A stretch of 64,000 nucleotides of DNA from Rhizobium ruizarguesonis (GTDB lineage: Bacteria > Pseudomonadota > Alphaproteobacteria > Rhizobiales > Rhizobiaceae): positions 1 through 64,000 of the forward strand of contig NZ_PQIG01000122.1 of NCBI RefSeq assembly GCF_012349115.1. The letters are read 5' to 3'. A program made the translations under genes and the position numbers. Every line of letters starts with the position of its first letter. Positions within the stretch are counted from its first letter, which is position 1. The notes under the pieces are model-generated. The model worked only from the letters and a program-made list of their open reading frames with translations. It did no database searches and was not told the DNA's origin. This document shows, one piece after another, positions 41,855-50,702 of the stretch.

Positions 41855-42925
41855 ATGAATAAAAACAAGGATGTGGTAGGAGAGGAGCCATCGGGTGCAT
41901 TGATGGCCGATGTCGCACGGCTCGCCGGCGTTGCGATATCAACAGTCAGCCGGGCGCTCGCCAATCCCGGACGGGTCAACGAGAAGACGCGCGCCAAGAT
42001 CAATGCCGCTGCCAGGCAGCTGGGCTACACGCCGAACGCCATGGCGCGCGGCCTCAGGGTCGGCAAATCCAACATCATCATGATCATCCTGCCGGGATCG
42101 CTCTACTATGGCGCTTCCCAGATCATTCCGCAGGTGCTGCAGAGCATCAACAAGTCGCTGATCCAGGGCGGCTACAACCTGATGATCGCCAACCTCGATC
42201 GCGACGAGATTTCCGAACGGCATATTCTCGACCTCGCCTTTGGCGGGAGCGTGCGCGGCGCCATCATCCTGTCGTCGAAGCTCCCGGAGGTCGACGGGCG
42301 CTCGCTGGCAAATTCCGGTCTGCCGATCGTGTCGATGCTGCTCGACATGAGCGATGCCGGCCTGCAGAGCGTGATTACGAACGACCGCGAGGCCGTGCGC
42401 GACGTCACCGCCGAACTGATCCGATTGGGTCATCGACGGTTCTTCTATCTTGCGGGGCCTGAAGGCAATTACCACGATGTCGAGCGTTATGGCGGCGTGC
42501 TCGAGGCGCTCGAGGCGGCAGGATTGTCGGAGGGCTCGGTGCGTCGCTCGGGCGGCCATCTCGATTATCAGCACGGCTTCGACATCGGCGTCCAGGCAGC
42601 GGACGATTTCGCCAAATTGACCGAAAAGCCGACGGCCGTCATCGCAACCAGCGACGACATGGCCATTTCGTTTGTCAGCCGTGTCCAGCGGAGAGGTGTA
42701 AGCATTCCCGGTGATCTGTCCGTCGTCTCCTTCGACGGCTCCCCGGTCTGCGAATTCTGCTCGCCGCCGCTCTCGACGATCAAGCAGCCGGTGGAAGAGA
42801 TGGGGCGCGCAGCGGTGGATCTCCTGCTCGACGCCATTGGCCAGAGAGAGAATGCGGCGGCGGTGCGCACCGTCATCCGCAGCAGCCTTATCCCGAGGGA
42901 GAGCATCGCCGCTCCGAAGAGCTGA
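41855..42925 (+). CDS. LacI-family transcriptional regulator
   Basis: A 356-residue repressor. The helix-turn-helix and hinge read LMADVARLAGVAISTVSRAL, ANPGRVNEKTRAKI and LGYTPNAMARGL. The periplasmic-binding-like core ends with the DNA-facing ATSDDMAISFV and SVVSFDGSP motifs. It is divergent from the sugar uptake operon, with two operator-like palindromes in between, so it should repress that operon until the imported sugar or a metabolite binds it. Confidence 0.95.
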   Translation: MNKNKDVVGEEPSGALMADVARLAGVAISTVSRALANPGRVNEKTRAKINAAARQLGYTPNAMARGLRVGKSNIIMIILPGSLYYGASQIIPQVLQSINKSLIQGGYNLMIANLDRDEISERHILDLAFGGSVRGAIILSSKLPEVDGRSLANSGLPIVSMLLDMSDAGLQSVITNDREAVRDVTAELIRLGHRRFFYLAGPEGNYHDVERYGGVLEALEAAGLSEGSVRRSGGHLDYQHGFDIGVQAADDFAKLTEKPTAVIATSDDMAISFVSRVQRRGVSIPGDLSVVSFDGSPVCEFCSPPLSTIKQPVEEMGRAAVDLLLDAIGQRENAAAVRTVIRSSLIPRESIAAPKS

Positions 42926-43126
42926 CGGAGCCGGCCGCGGCGAATGCCGGGGGGCCGGGCCTATTAGTCGAAGGCGCAGATGCCAGATGGCCAAATCTGG
43001 AAGATATAACTGTCGGTTCGGCGGCAGAGGGATATTTTAGTTGTCAGTAATACAATCGTCCGGCAACATGATCGGCCAGCTTCTAGAATTGAGTAATATT
43101 GCCACCAGCACGTTGGGGAGACGGGC

Positions 43127-45001
43127 ATGTGCGCAGAGCTTGTCGAGCGCCGATTGGCGGCTATCCTGGCTGCCGATGTGGTGGGCTACAGCCGTCTCCT
43201 GGAGGCAAACGAAGAGGAGACGCTTGATGCCCTTCGTCAGCATCGCCGCGAGCTTTTCGATCCCGCTGTCGCGAGCCACGGCGGGCGTATAATCAAGGTG
43301 ATGGGCGACGGTTTCCTGGTCGAGTTCGGCAGCGTGCTCAGTGCTGCACGATGCGCAGTCGAAATCCAGCGCGGTATGCTGGAGCGCAACATTGGGATTC
43401 CAGCGGACCGGCACTTTGCGTTTCGAATAGGCTTGAACCTGGGCGATATCATCTTCGATGCGGATGACTTTCATGGGGACGGCATTAATGTGGCGGTCCG
43501 GCTGCAAGCCCTTGCAGATCCTGGCGGCATTGCCTGTTCGGCGGCTGTGCGCCACGAAGTCGGAAACAAGCTCGATCTCAATTTCGCAGACCAGGGCGCC
43601 AAGACCGTCAAGAACATTTCCCGTCCGGTCCATGTCTATTTTGCCGATTGGGGCAATGTCGGCTCCGGCGAGGAGGTACCGCTTGCCGCAAGCGGCCACA
43701 CGCAGGCACCCACCAACAAGCCATCGGTTGCCATCCTGCCATTTGCCAACATCAGCAACGATCCCGCCCAGGAGTTTTTCAGCGACGGCATCACCGAGGA
43801 CATCATCACTGACCTATCGAATGTTTCAGGCCTGTTTGTACTAAGCCGCAACACTGTCTTCACATGGAAAGGCCGCAGCGAGAACCTGCAGCGCATCGCC
43901 AGGGAACTCGGGGTTGCTTATGTGGTAGAGGGCAGCGTCCGCAAGGCCGGCAACCATATGAGGATCAATGCTGAATTGATCGACGCAGCGAGCGACGGCC
44001 ACATGTGGGCCGCGCGTTACGACCGCGACCTCACCGACATCTTCGAAGTGCAGGACGAGATTACCAAGGCGATCGTCGATCAACTAAAGGTCAAGCTGCT
44101 CCCGGAGGAAAAGAAGGCAATCGAGCAGGCGCCGACAGAGAGCGTGGAAGCTTATACGCACTACCTCAGGGGCCGCGAATACTACCATATTGCCTCGCGC
44201 TCAAACCATCTGATGGCCAGACAGAGCTTCGCCAGAGCCATCGAATTGGATCCCGGCTATGCCCGAGCCTATGCCGGCATCGCGGTTTGCGATTCACGTC
44301 TGCGGTCTCAATTCGGCACGGAGATTCCGGTGGAGGACATTCTCGCCAACACGGCGATGGCACTCGCTATCGATCCCAACCTGGCAGAGGCACACGCGGC
44401 CAGGGGGTTTGCGTTGGCCGTCGCCGGCAATCGCACTGAGGCGGTTTGCGCATTCGAAGAGGCTTTGTCGCTCGACGCCGATTGCCACGAGGCGAATCGG
44501 TACTATGCCGAATTTTGCGTCACCGACGGTCAGTTCGAACTGGCGGCTACGCACTTTCAGCGCGCAATGGAAATTAAGCCTGCCGATTATGGTGCGCCGA
44601 TCATGCTCGTGAACGTCTTTCGTTCGCTCGGGCAAATAGACAAGGCCAGCAGTTATGCGCGGATCGCGTTGAAAAGGGCGGAGGAGGAACTGCGGCTCCA
44701 TCCGGAAAATGCCAATGTTGCCTGCTTGGGAGCGACGGCGCTGGCCTTTCTCGGGGTCCGCGACATGGCGCTGGAATGGTTGGCGCGCGCGCTGGCGACG
44801 GATCCCAACGACATAAACATCCAGTACAATGCCGCCTGCACCTATGCACTGCTTGGCGAAATCGACAGAGCGATAGATTTGCTTGAGGTCTGGATGCCTC
44901 AAGTCGGCATCGAGATGCGGCTGTGGTTCAAGAACGATTCCGATCTCGACTCCATACGCAATCACCCGCGCTATTCGAGTTTGGTTGAGCTGTCTGAATA
45001 A
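43127..45001 (+). CDS. Class III adenylate/guanylate cyclase with TolB-like and TPR regions
   Basis: A 624-residue protein. The cyclase catalytic domain (about 8-170) has metal-binding Asp17 in AAILAADVVGYSRLLE and Asp61 in VMGDGFLVEF, and NVAVRLQALADPGGI. A TolB-N-like region (about 195-320) follows: KPSVAILPFANISNDPAQEF, then VAYVVEGSVRKAGN. Tetratricopeptide repeats occupy about 345-610 (for example AIELDPGYARAYAG and EALSLDADCHEANRYYA). Rhizobia have many such cyclases making cAMP in response to unknown cues. The start follows GGGAGACGGGC. It may or may not be linked to the protease unit that follows 113 bases later. Confidence 0.92.
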   Translation: MCAELVERRLAAILAADVVGYSRLLEANEEETLDALRQHRRELFDPAVASHGGRIIKVMGDGFLVEFGSVLSAARCAVEIQRGMLERNIGIPADRHFAFRIGLNLGDIIFDADDFHGDGINVAVRLQALADPGGIACSAAVRHEVGNKLDLNFADQGAKTVKNISRPVHVYFADWGNVGSGEEVPLAASGHTQAPTNKPSVAILPFANISNDPAQEFFSDGITEDIITDLSNVSGLFVLSRNTVFTWKGRSENLQRIARELGVAYVVEGSVRKAGNHMRINAELIDAASDGHMWAARYDRDLTDIFEVQDEITKAIVDQLKVKLLPEEKKAIEQAPTESVEAYTHYLRGREYYHIASRSNHLMARQSFARAIELDPGYARAYAGIAVCDSRLRSQFGTEIPVEDILANTAMALAIDPNLAEAHAARGFALAVAGNRTEAVCAFEEALSLDADCHEANRYYAEFCVTDGQFELAATHFQRAMEIKPADYGAPIMLVNVFRSLGQIDKASSYARIALKRAEEELRLHPENANVACLGATALAFLGVRDMALEWLARALATDPNDINIQYNAACTYALLGEIDRAIDLLEVWMPQVGIEMRLWFKNDSDLDSIRNHPRYSSLVELSE

Positions 45002-45114
45002 CGCCAAGAACATCTGGCTGTTTCTAATTCTATTTTATTACTTGCTAAAATTCCTGCGAGCGCCGAATGTCAACTTAAAATGGCAATCATAAAAGTCTTT
45101 TGAGGGGAGTGCGA

Positions 45115-46446
45115 ATGGGCACCCGGTTTAGACTTTTTGTACAGCCTCCATTTGAAGATGCTCGGTCTAGTCCTGAGATTGTTGAAGTATCGTCTCGGCT
45201 GGGTAGCCTGACAGCTGGTCCGGCCGACAATCGCATGTTTGTTGTGGAGCCGGTCGGCAAGACCGGTCCTTACGGTGTGAACCGCGGGCCGCTCGGAACG
45301 CCGTACATGTATCTGCCGCCCTGGACCGGCAAAATCCTCGAGCCGGCCACCCCCGACGAGTGCGGCAATTTCGACTATCTTCGACCTTCGATGGCTGGCT
45401 TCGAAGCCGCGCATGTTTTTGGTTGCGTGCGATTCACCCTGGATGTGTGGGAACGCTATCTCGGCCAGCCGCTCACCTGGCATTTTCGCGATCATTATGA
45501 CCGTCTGGAAATCTCGATCCTGCCGCGATGGGACAACGCGCAGTACGGCTATGGATTCCTCGAAGTTGGGAGCCAGTTCGAGAATGACGGGCACGTCCTT
45601 CCCTTCAGCCTGGATTTCGATGTCATCGCTCACGAGGTGGGGCACGCGATCATCTTCAGCGTACTGGGCGTGCCGCGCCCGGGAACCGAGTACCCCGAAT
45701 ATCTTGGCTTCCAGGAGGCCTTCTCCGACTGCGTGTCGCTGATCGCGGCCATGCATTTTCCGTCCGTGATCGACAATGTTCTCGCGGAGACGCGCGGTAA
45801 CCTCTACCGCGCAAATCGCCTTGCTCGCTTTTCGGAATTTTCGCCGCATCGGCAGATACGGTCGGCAAACAACAAAAGGACGATGGCCGAGTTCGCTCGT
45901 GGGTGGAAGGACGAGCATGAGCTCTCGCAACCACTCACCGGCGCGATATTCGACATCCTCGTCGACATCTTTCATGAGAGCCTGGTGGCGCGCGGCTTGA
46001 TCTCGCCTGCCGTTGAGGATCTCGCAGATATTGCCGAGTTCGATCCGGCTGCCGAGGCTCCCGTGCAGCGTGCTTTCGACCGCGCTTTCGCGCGCAACCC
46101 AGATGGTTTTGTCGAAGCACTGCTCGACGCACGCGATATCGTCGGGACGTATCTGGCGGAAACCCTGTGGGCTCTTGCTCCCGACTTTCTGGACTACGGC
46201 GATGTCGCGAGGACGATGCTTACGATTGATCGGAATGAAAGTGGCGGCCAATTCGCAAGAATCATCAGCAGAAACTTCGGGCAACGGGCGATCGGCGAGT
46301 TGCACGCCGGCGCGCACGTGAAAGGCGGCGAGCATCGCAGCCATGTCCTCTCTGCGCGGACGTTACTGCCGATAGATTATCTAGAGCTTCCGAAGATGAA
46401 CTATCGCGAGAAAGTTTTGCTGTCGAGATCAATGAACGGTCAATAG
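45115..46446 (+). CDS. Thermolysin-like zinc metalloprotease without signal peptide
   Basis: 443 residues from the ATG at 45115 behind GAGGGGAG. The zinc motif HEVGH (residues 173-177) in FDVIAHEVGHAIIFSVLG is followed 24 residues later by EAFSD (201-205), the third zinc ligand plus aspartate seen in thermolysin (ExxxD). A preceding FGCVRFTLDVWERYLG and LTWHFRDHYDR match the beta-rich N-lobe that precedes the zinc helix. No signal peptide or propeptide is evident, so it acts inside the cell or is exported by an atypical route. Two co-directional genes follow at gaps of about 20 and 32 bases. I do not know a described system with this trio. Confidence 0.8.
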   Translation: MGTRFRLFVQPPFEDARSSPEIVEVSSRLGSLTAGPADNRMFVVEPVGKTGPYGVNRGPLGTPYMYLPPWTGKILEPATPDECGNFDYLRPSMAGFEAAHVFGCVRFTLDVWERYLGQPLTWHFRDHYDRLEISILPRWDNAQYGYGFLEVGSQFENDGHVLPFSLDFDVIAHEVGHAIIFSVLGVPRPGTEYPEYLGFQEAFSDCVSLIAAMHFPSVIDNVLAETRGNLYRANRLARFSEFSPHRQIRSANNKRTMAEFARGWKDEHELSQPLTGAIFDILVDIFHESLVARGLISPAVEDLADIAEFDPAAEAPVQRAFDRAFARNPDGFVEALLDARDIVGTYLAETLWALAPDFLDYGDVARTMLTIDRNESGGQFARIISRNFGQRAIGELHAGAHVKGGEHRSHVLSARTLLPIDYLELPKMNYREKVLLSRSMNGQ

Positions 46447-46466
46447 TCAGGTGGATGGAGGGGGAC

Positions 46467-47045
46467 GTGGCAGACGATGAAACATTACTCGGCGTATCAG
46501 CGGTATATCTGTTCGGGCGCCAACTTAGTGATCTGATTCTTAGAGGCAGTGTTTACAAGCCTCTGGGCGTACCTAAATCAGGAAAGAACAATTTTCTGAG
46601 GCGCCAGCTGGGTGCGGACGACGCGGCTCTGGCGCGCATCTATGCCTTCTCTTTCGAGGGAGCTTTCATTGAACTCGCTCGGCCAGCAATCTTCGTTGTC
46701 CACGGCTCCGGCGCGGATCCCGACGATCCGCCTCCGAATGCTATCGCGTACGACAGATTGTCTCGGTCCCCTGGTTCAAGTGCCCGAACCGGCCTCGGGT
46801 CCCAAATTGGAGCTCTCGCCAAGGATATGAGGGTTTGGGTCTATGACAAGGGCGATCTCTCGATGAGACTCGATGCCGAAACGGGAACCTTTGAACAAAT
46901 CCTGCTCTCGGCTGAGGTTTCGGCTGATCCCAGAGGAACGGCGAGCGGCGGATTGTCCAGATCAGGCGGCGCCTTGTCCCGCTCCGGCGGGGTGATGTCA
47001 AGATCAGGCGGATTCATACCGCGCAGATCGGGCGATGGTGATTAA
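46467..47045 (+). CDS. Unrecognised protein with SRSGG-repeat C-terminus
   Basis: About 192 residues from a GTG at 46467 directly behind GGAGGGGG (an ATG four codons earlier is possible). The globular part has VSAVYLFGRQLSDLILRG, ALARIYAFSFEGAFIELARP and IFVVHGSGADPDDPPP. The last 35 residues are a low-complexity Gly/Ser/Arg tail with repeats GGLSRSGG, ALSRSGG and VMSRSGG, ending in basic residues. Such a tail could be flexible, bind nucleic acid, or be a protease substrate. The start is 20 bases after the metalloprotease stop, so the two are very likely co-translated. The family is unknown to me. Confidence 0.7.
   Translation: MADDETLLGVSAVYLFGRQLSDLILRGSVYKPLGVPKSGKNNFLRRQLGADDAALARIYAFSFEGAFIELARPAIFVVHGSGADPDDPPPNAIAYDRLSRSPGSSARTGLGSQIGALAKDMRVWVYDKGDLSMRLDAETGTFEQILLSAEVSADPRGTASGGLSRSGGALSRSGGVMSRSGGFIPRRSGDGD
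46935..47015 (+). repeat. In-frame SRSGG coding repeat
   Basis: Three to four copies of a 24-27-base unit encoding (G)GxxSRSGG, for example TCCCGCTCCGGCGG and TCAAGATCAGGCGG. Copies use different synonymous codons, so the protein sequence rather than the DNA seems to be conserved. Confidence 0.7.
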
Positions 47046-47077
47046 TCTACAGATAGGGACGGACCAGGGAGGCTAAC

Positions 47078-47410
47078 ATGTCCGACGATAAACCTGAAGT
47101 TGAAGTTAAAATTGATAGTTTGAACCCGGACGACGTGGCTGCTCCGTTGCGTGTTGATACGCCTTTTAGGCTCATAGGTCATGGCTTTAGTAAAAAAAAG
47201 ATCAAAGTATACATATCTACCGATGAATATGGCGGCGATAAAGTTTCAGAAGTCAAAGTATCTATTGAAGGGCATACTACGAGTACAGATGAGTTTTTGA
47301 AGGTAATTGCCCGGCCGGAGATTGGCGCTCCGATGGGGAGAGTGTTGTGGGTCGCCATAAAACTGAACGGTAAATTTCAAGACGCTCGAGAAGGATTCAA
47401 AGTCGTCTAA
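47078..47410 (+). CDS. Unrecognised low-GC small protein
   Basis: A 110-residue protein behind GGGAGGCT. The composition is beta-rich: VEVKIDSLNPDDVAAPLRVD, then FRLIGHGFSKKKIKVYIST, then VSEVKVSIEGHTTST, and a closing LWVAIKLNGKFQDAREGFKV. It looks like a small immunoglobulin-like or cell-surface beta-sandwich domain. Codon use is visibly AT-richer than in neighbours (AAA, GTA, ATA, TAT frequent), pointing to recent acquisition. It is third in the metalloprotease unit. Confidence 0.65.
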   Translation: MSDDKPEVEVKIDSLNPDDVAAPLRVDTPFRLIGHGFSKKKIKVYISTDEYGGDKVSEVKVSIEGHTTSTDEFLKVIARPEIGAPMGRVLWVAIKLNGKFQDAREGFKVV

Positions 47411-47773
47411 ATTTCGGGAGATCACGTCCATAGCGGGCTGACGGTCTCCGACGTCGCCGGCCACTGCCTGCTGCGTCGGCGTCTCGATGCATACCCCCAA
47501 CCCGCTGCCCTGGCCGCGTCGTTCGCCGCAGCCGATCGACCTGCGACGGAGAAGCGCCGCGGTAAAGTGTAGATCATCCCGGACGGGGCGCTTTCGAAAG
47601 CACTTTGCTGTTCCGTGGATTCATTTCATCTCGCCGGTAAAAATTATAAGTGATTTGCGGAAGCGTCGAGCGAGACACGAGTGCGGTCGCGGGTTCGAGG
47701 CCGATCAAGAGCGTTGTGTCGTCTACCGTTCACGCAGGAACAGCCCCGTTCCGAAGACCGGGTGAGACCTGCG
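47411..47773. other. Region between the metalloprotease unit and marR
   Basis: No supported gene. A plus-strand stretch just after 47410 reads SGLTVSDVAGHCLLRRRLDA before a stop and could be a fragment of a lost gene, but I cannot name it. There is no clear terminator. Confidence 0.35.
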
Positions 47774-48235
47774 TCAATCGCCCGAAGACATCGCACGGTG
47801 TTTGCCGACTACGATCCCGTTCAGCTCAGTTCGAAGTGAGGCTGCGTTTGCTGCACCGTTAAGGTTCGCAAACTCTTGCTGGGCCGCAAGCCAGAGGGGC
47901 GATGCCCTTTCGTGCAGGAGACGGCCTTCAAGCGTCAGTTCGATGACCCGGTAGCGGCCATCGGTCGGCGAGGGCTTCATGGAGACAAAGCCGTCTCTCT
48001 CCAAGAAACCGACCATCTTCCCCATTGCCGTGCGTTCAACATCGAGGCGCTCGGCGAGCGCAATGACGGTCGCGCTTTCAGCCTCAGCCAGAGCGGCGAG
48101 GATCAGGAACTGGGTGATGCGCAGCCCGACCGGTTCGAGGTGAGCGTCATAGAGGCGGGTGATCTGGCGGCTCGCCTTACGCATGGCGTTGCAATTGCAC
48201 TGGTCGATTCCCAGAGGCTGATTTGCCGACAACAT
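47774..48235 (-). CDS. MarR-family transcriptional regulator
   Basis: About 153 residues from the ATG at 48235; another in-frame ATG at 48256 is possible. The winged-helix region is TQFLILAALAEAESATVIAL, LAERLDVERTAMGKMVGFLE and RDGFVSMKPSPTDGRYRVIE. The N-terminal Cys-Asn-Cys (QCNCNAMRKASRQ) could sense redox or electrophiles, as in several MarR proteins. It sits at the end of a cluster of SDR, NTF2-like and NmrA-like genes on the same strand. Confidence 0.9.
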   Translation of the reverse strand: MLSANQPLGIDQCNCNAMRKASRQITRLYDAHLEPVGLRITQFLILAALAEAESATVIALAERLDVERTAMGKMVGFLERDGFVSMKPSPTDGRYRVIELTLEGRLLHERASPLWLAAQQEFANLNGAANAASLRTELNGIVVGKHRAMSSGD

Positions 48236-48319
48236 TTCCGTCCCTTTCAAATCCATTCTCCGGGCGTCTTCACACAGCCCGCGGAAGACGCCATCCTTTA
48301 TTGCCATCGCGCCGGCTAT

Positions 48320-49036
48320 TCAGAACAATCCCGGCGGGGGTGTGATGTAGCCGGGAACCTCGTCCGCCAAGGTGCTCTTTAACAGAACCGTGCCCTTGTC
48401 GGCCATGACCTCGCTCTTTCCGGCGGACAGTGCGTCATAGGTCTCTATTGCCACGTCCACCGGGCTGGTCTTCGGCACGTCGATACCGTTCGTCAAATCC
48501 GTGTCCAGGAAGCCGACGTGAAGAGCGAGCACCTGGATGCTGCGGCCCGCAAGGTGGAACCGTAACTGGTTCGTATAGCTCCAGGCGGCGGCCTTCGACG
48601 CGGCATATGGTGTCAGATAGGGCCGTGGCAGCCATACGATATCAGAAAGGACGTTGATAATGGCGGCACGGGGCACTTTGGAAAGGCCAGGCTCGAACGC
48701 CTGTGTGACGCGCGCCACGCCATAGTAGTTGGTGTCAAACAACGCCTTCGATTGAGCCTCGAAATCGACCGCCAAGGGATTGTCGATCAGGGCGGCAATA
48801 CCTGCATTGTTGATCAGAATCGTTGTATCTGCTGCAGCCTCGGCTGCGGCGGCGACCGAGGTCGGATCGGTGACGTCGATGCGGATTGGCACGACACCGG
48901 GTTCGTCGAAGCCTTTTGTGTTGCGCATGCCTGCGTAGACCTTCTTTGCTCCGCGCCGGACGGCCTCGCGTGCGAAGGCCAGACCTAGGCCGCGATTGGC
49001 ACCTGTAATGAAGATCGTTTCGTTGTTGATTTCCAT
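48320..49036 (-). CDS. Short-chain dehydrogenase/reductase
   Basis: About 238 residues from the ATG at 49036 behind AAGGAG. Motifs are TGANRGLG, ILINNAGIA, and YAASKAAAWSYTNQL containing the YxxxK pair, with serine in the preceding VLSD strand. It is typical of an SDR that reduces aldehydes or ketones. It belongs to a same-strand cluster with the marR gene and two downstream oxidoreductase or NTF2-like genes. Confidence 0.88.
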   Translation of the reverse strand: MEINNETIFITGANRGLGLAFAREAVRRGAKKVYAGMRNTKGFDEPGVVPIRIDVTDPTSVAAAAEAAADTTILINNAGIAALIDNPLAVDFEAQSKALFDTNYYGVARVTQAFEPGLSKVPRAAIINVLSDIVWLPRPYLTPYAASKAAAWSYTNQLRFHLAGRSIQVLALHVGFLDTDLTNGIDVPKTSPVDVAIETYDALSAGKSEVMADKGTVLLKSTLADEVPGYITPPPGLF

Positions 49037-49103
49037 GACACGTCTCCTTGTTAGGTTAGTGGCCGATCCGCTACTCCGGCGGAGGCCAAATGAGCTGTTG
49101 GAT

Positions 49104-49478
49104 TCAGAGGAAAAGTTGCTTGGGCAACTGACCGGATAGCGCGCCTTTGAGGTGGTCGGCGAGCGAAACAACGGCATGGACCGGGGCCATACGGACGCTT
49201 ACGCGCGGTATGGAGCCATCCGGGTGGCGATCGATGATGACGGTCGCATTCAGGCGTTCGCCGCTGGACAATAGCGCTTCATATTCCAGAAACGTCCGCG
49301 AACCGACGATCTCCATAAAGGTCGGGGTTTGATCGACGTAGAAAGTGCCGACGGCATCTACGACACGCCGGATTTCTTCCCGACCGATCACCGGTCCACG
49401 CAGCACGGAACTGATCAGTTCCGCTTCTGCGGTCAGGTCGTCGAGGAATGGATGGCGTTCTTGGTGAGTGCTCGACAT
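49104..49478 (-). CDS. NTF2-like small protein
   Basis: A 124-residue protein of the SnoaL/NTF2-like fold: HPFLDDLTAEAELISSVLRG, GREEIRRVVDAVGTFYVDQT, FLEYEALLSSGERLNATVII and VSVRMAPVHAVVSLADHLKG. Behind GGAGTAACGG. It lies between SDR and NmrA-like genes on the same strand. Function unknown. Confidence 0.75.
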   Translation of the reverse strand: MSSTHQERHPFLDDLTAEAELISSVLRGPVIGREEIRRVVDAVGTFYVDQTPTFMEIVGSRTFLEYEALLSSGERLNATVIIDRHPDGSIPRVSVRMAPVHAVVSLADHLKGALSGQLPKQLFL

Positions 49479-49502
49479 AGCCGTTACTCCTGGCTTTCGC
49501 CT

Positions 49503-50384
49503 TCACTGGAAGGCGTCACGGTTCTTTTCGATGAATTCCGGTACGGAGAGGGCAGGGGTTCCGGTCACGCGCTCGACGACGTCGTTGGTGCCGGAAAAGA
49601 CGCCCTCGCGGTAGTTCTGAGCGACTTCGACTAGGTGCTGCACGAGGAAGGGCGGAAACTTGTAGAGCGTCTCCATCTTGTCTTTAAAGGCTTCGATCGA
49701 GGCCGGCGCGTATTCGATCTTGGCTCCCAGAACATCACTCATTGCTGCGGCGATCTCTGTGTGGTTCATTTCGACGGGGCCGTGAAGAGTATAAATCTCG
49801 CCTTCATGGCCTTCCGGCTTTGCCAGCAGATGGGCGATCACACGCCCCTGGTCATCCGAGCTAATCGGTGCATGGCGGCCGTTCTCGAAAGGGAATTCGA
49901 TTTTCTTGGCCGCCCAGATCTCCCTTGCAAAATGCGGATAGACGAGCCAATCGGCAAAGAAGGTTGGACGCAGATGCGTGGTTGGGACGCCTGACCAGTC
50001 GAAGACGCGCTCCGAAATCCAATGATCCTGCGCTGCGTGGCTGGTGGATTCTCGACGTGCCGAGATCTGCGACATGTTTACAATCGCGGAGACGCCCGCT
50101 TCCTTCGCCGCCTGCGCGAAGTAGGCAGCTGCACTAAGAATTCCGGGCGCGATTGGGTGAAGAAAGTATGCAGATCGAATACCCTCCATCGCCGCACGAA
50201 TGTCGTCGATGTCAGTGAAATCGCCAACCGCGATTTCGACGCCGCGCTTCCGCAGTGCTTTCGCGCGGTCGTCGTCCGAGCGAACATAGGCTCGGACCTT
50301 TTTGCCTAGTTGAAGAAGCTCGTCGATAGCAGCGCCGCCGGTCCGTCCGGTTGCCCCACTGACCAGGATATCTGTCTTGCTCAT
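49503..50384 (-). CDS. NmrA-like NAD(P)H-binding protein
   Basis: About 293 residues from the ATG at 50384; an in-frame ATG two codons earlier is less well spaced from AAGGAGAT. The N-terminal Rossmann motif is ILVSGATGRTGGAAIDELLQ, with VEIAVGDFTDIDDIRAAMEG and FLHPI. An NmrA-type substrate lobe has THLRPTFFADWLVYP. Such proteins sense or use NAD(P)H and may act as quinone reductase-like enzymes or redox regulators. Two identical palindromes lie upstream. Confidence 0.88.
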   Translation of the reverse strand: MSKTDILVSGATGRTGGAAIDELLQLGKKVRAYVRSDDDRAKALRKRGVEIAVGDFTDIDDIRAAMEGIRSAYFLHPIAPGILSAAAYFAQAAKEAGVSAIVNMSQISARRESTSHAAQDHWISERVFDWSGVPTTHLRPTFFADWLVYPHFAREIWAAKKIEFPFENGRHAPISSDDQGRVIAHLLAKPEGHEGEIYTLHGPVEMNHTEIAAAMSDVLGAKIEYAPASIEAFKDKMETLYKFPPFLVQHLVEVAQNYREGVFSGTNDVVERVTGTPALSVPEFIEKNRDAFQ

Positions 50385-50403
50385 TGCCATATCTCCTTAA
50401 TGA

Positions 50404-50445
50404 GAGCATATGCTCGTAATCGCTAGCAGATAGGAGCATATGCTT
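50404..50445. promoter_or_regulatory. Twin palindromic operators upstream of the NmrA-like gene
   Basis: GAGCATATGCTC (50404-50415, perfect) and GAGCATATGCTT (50434-50445) share the core AGCATATGCT, with centres 30 bp apart, about three helical turns. They sit just upstream of the gene start on the minus strand and probably bind a dimeric regulator such as the nearby MarR protein. Apart from these sites the stretch 50385-50702 holds no supported gene. Confidence 0.75.
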
Positions 50446-50702
50446 TCATTGTCAAGCATGACTTCCAGCCGCGATATTCTGAAGCGTGCCTGCAACGCCT
50501 GACCGATCGCCAAGCCGGCAGCACCGAAGGCAAGTGGACGTTTCCTGAAGCAACGATTGCCGAGTGAAAAGCTGGCCACGACTTGGCAAGCGAAAGGGCG
50601 ACCGCATTATACGCAGTGATCCGCTGATCTCGTTCGAAAAGCGTCGTGTGGCGTGAATGGTCGACGGTTCAGATACCATCAAGGCGAACGATACGCCGCT
50701 TC

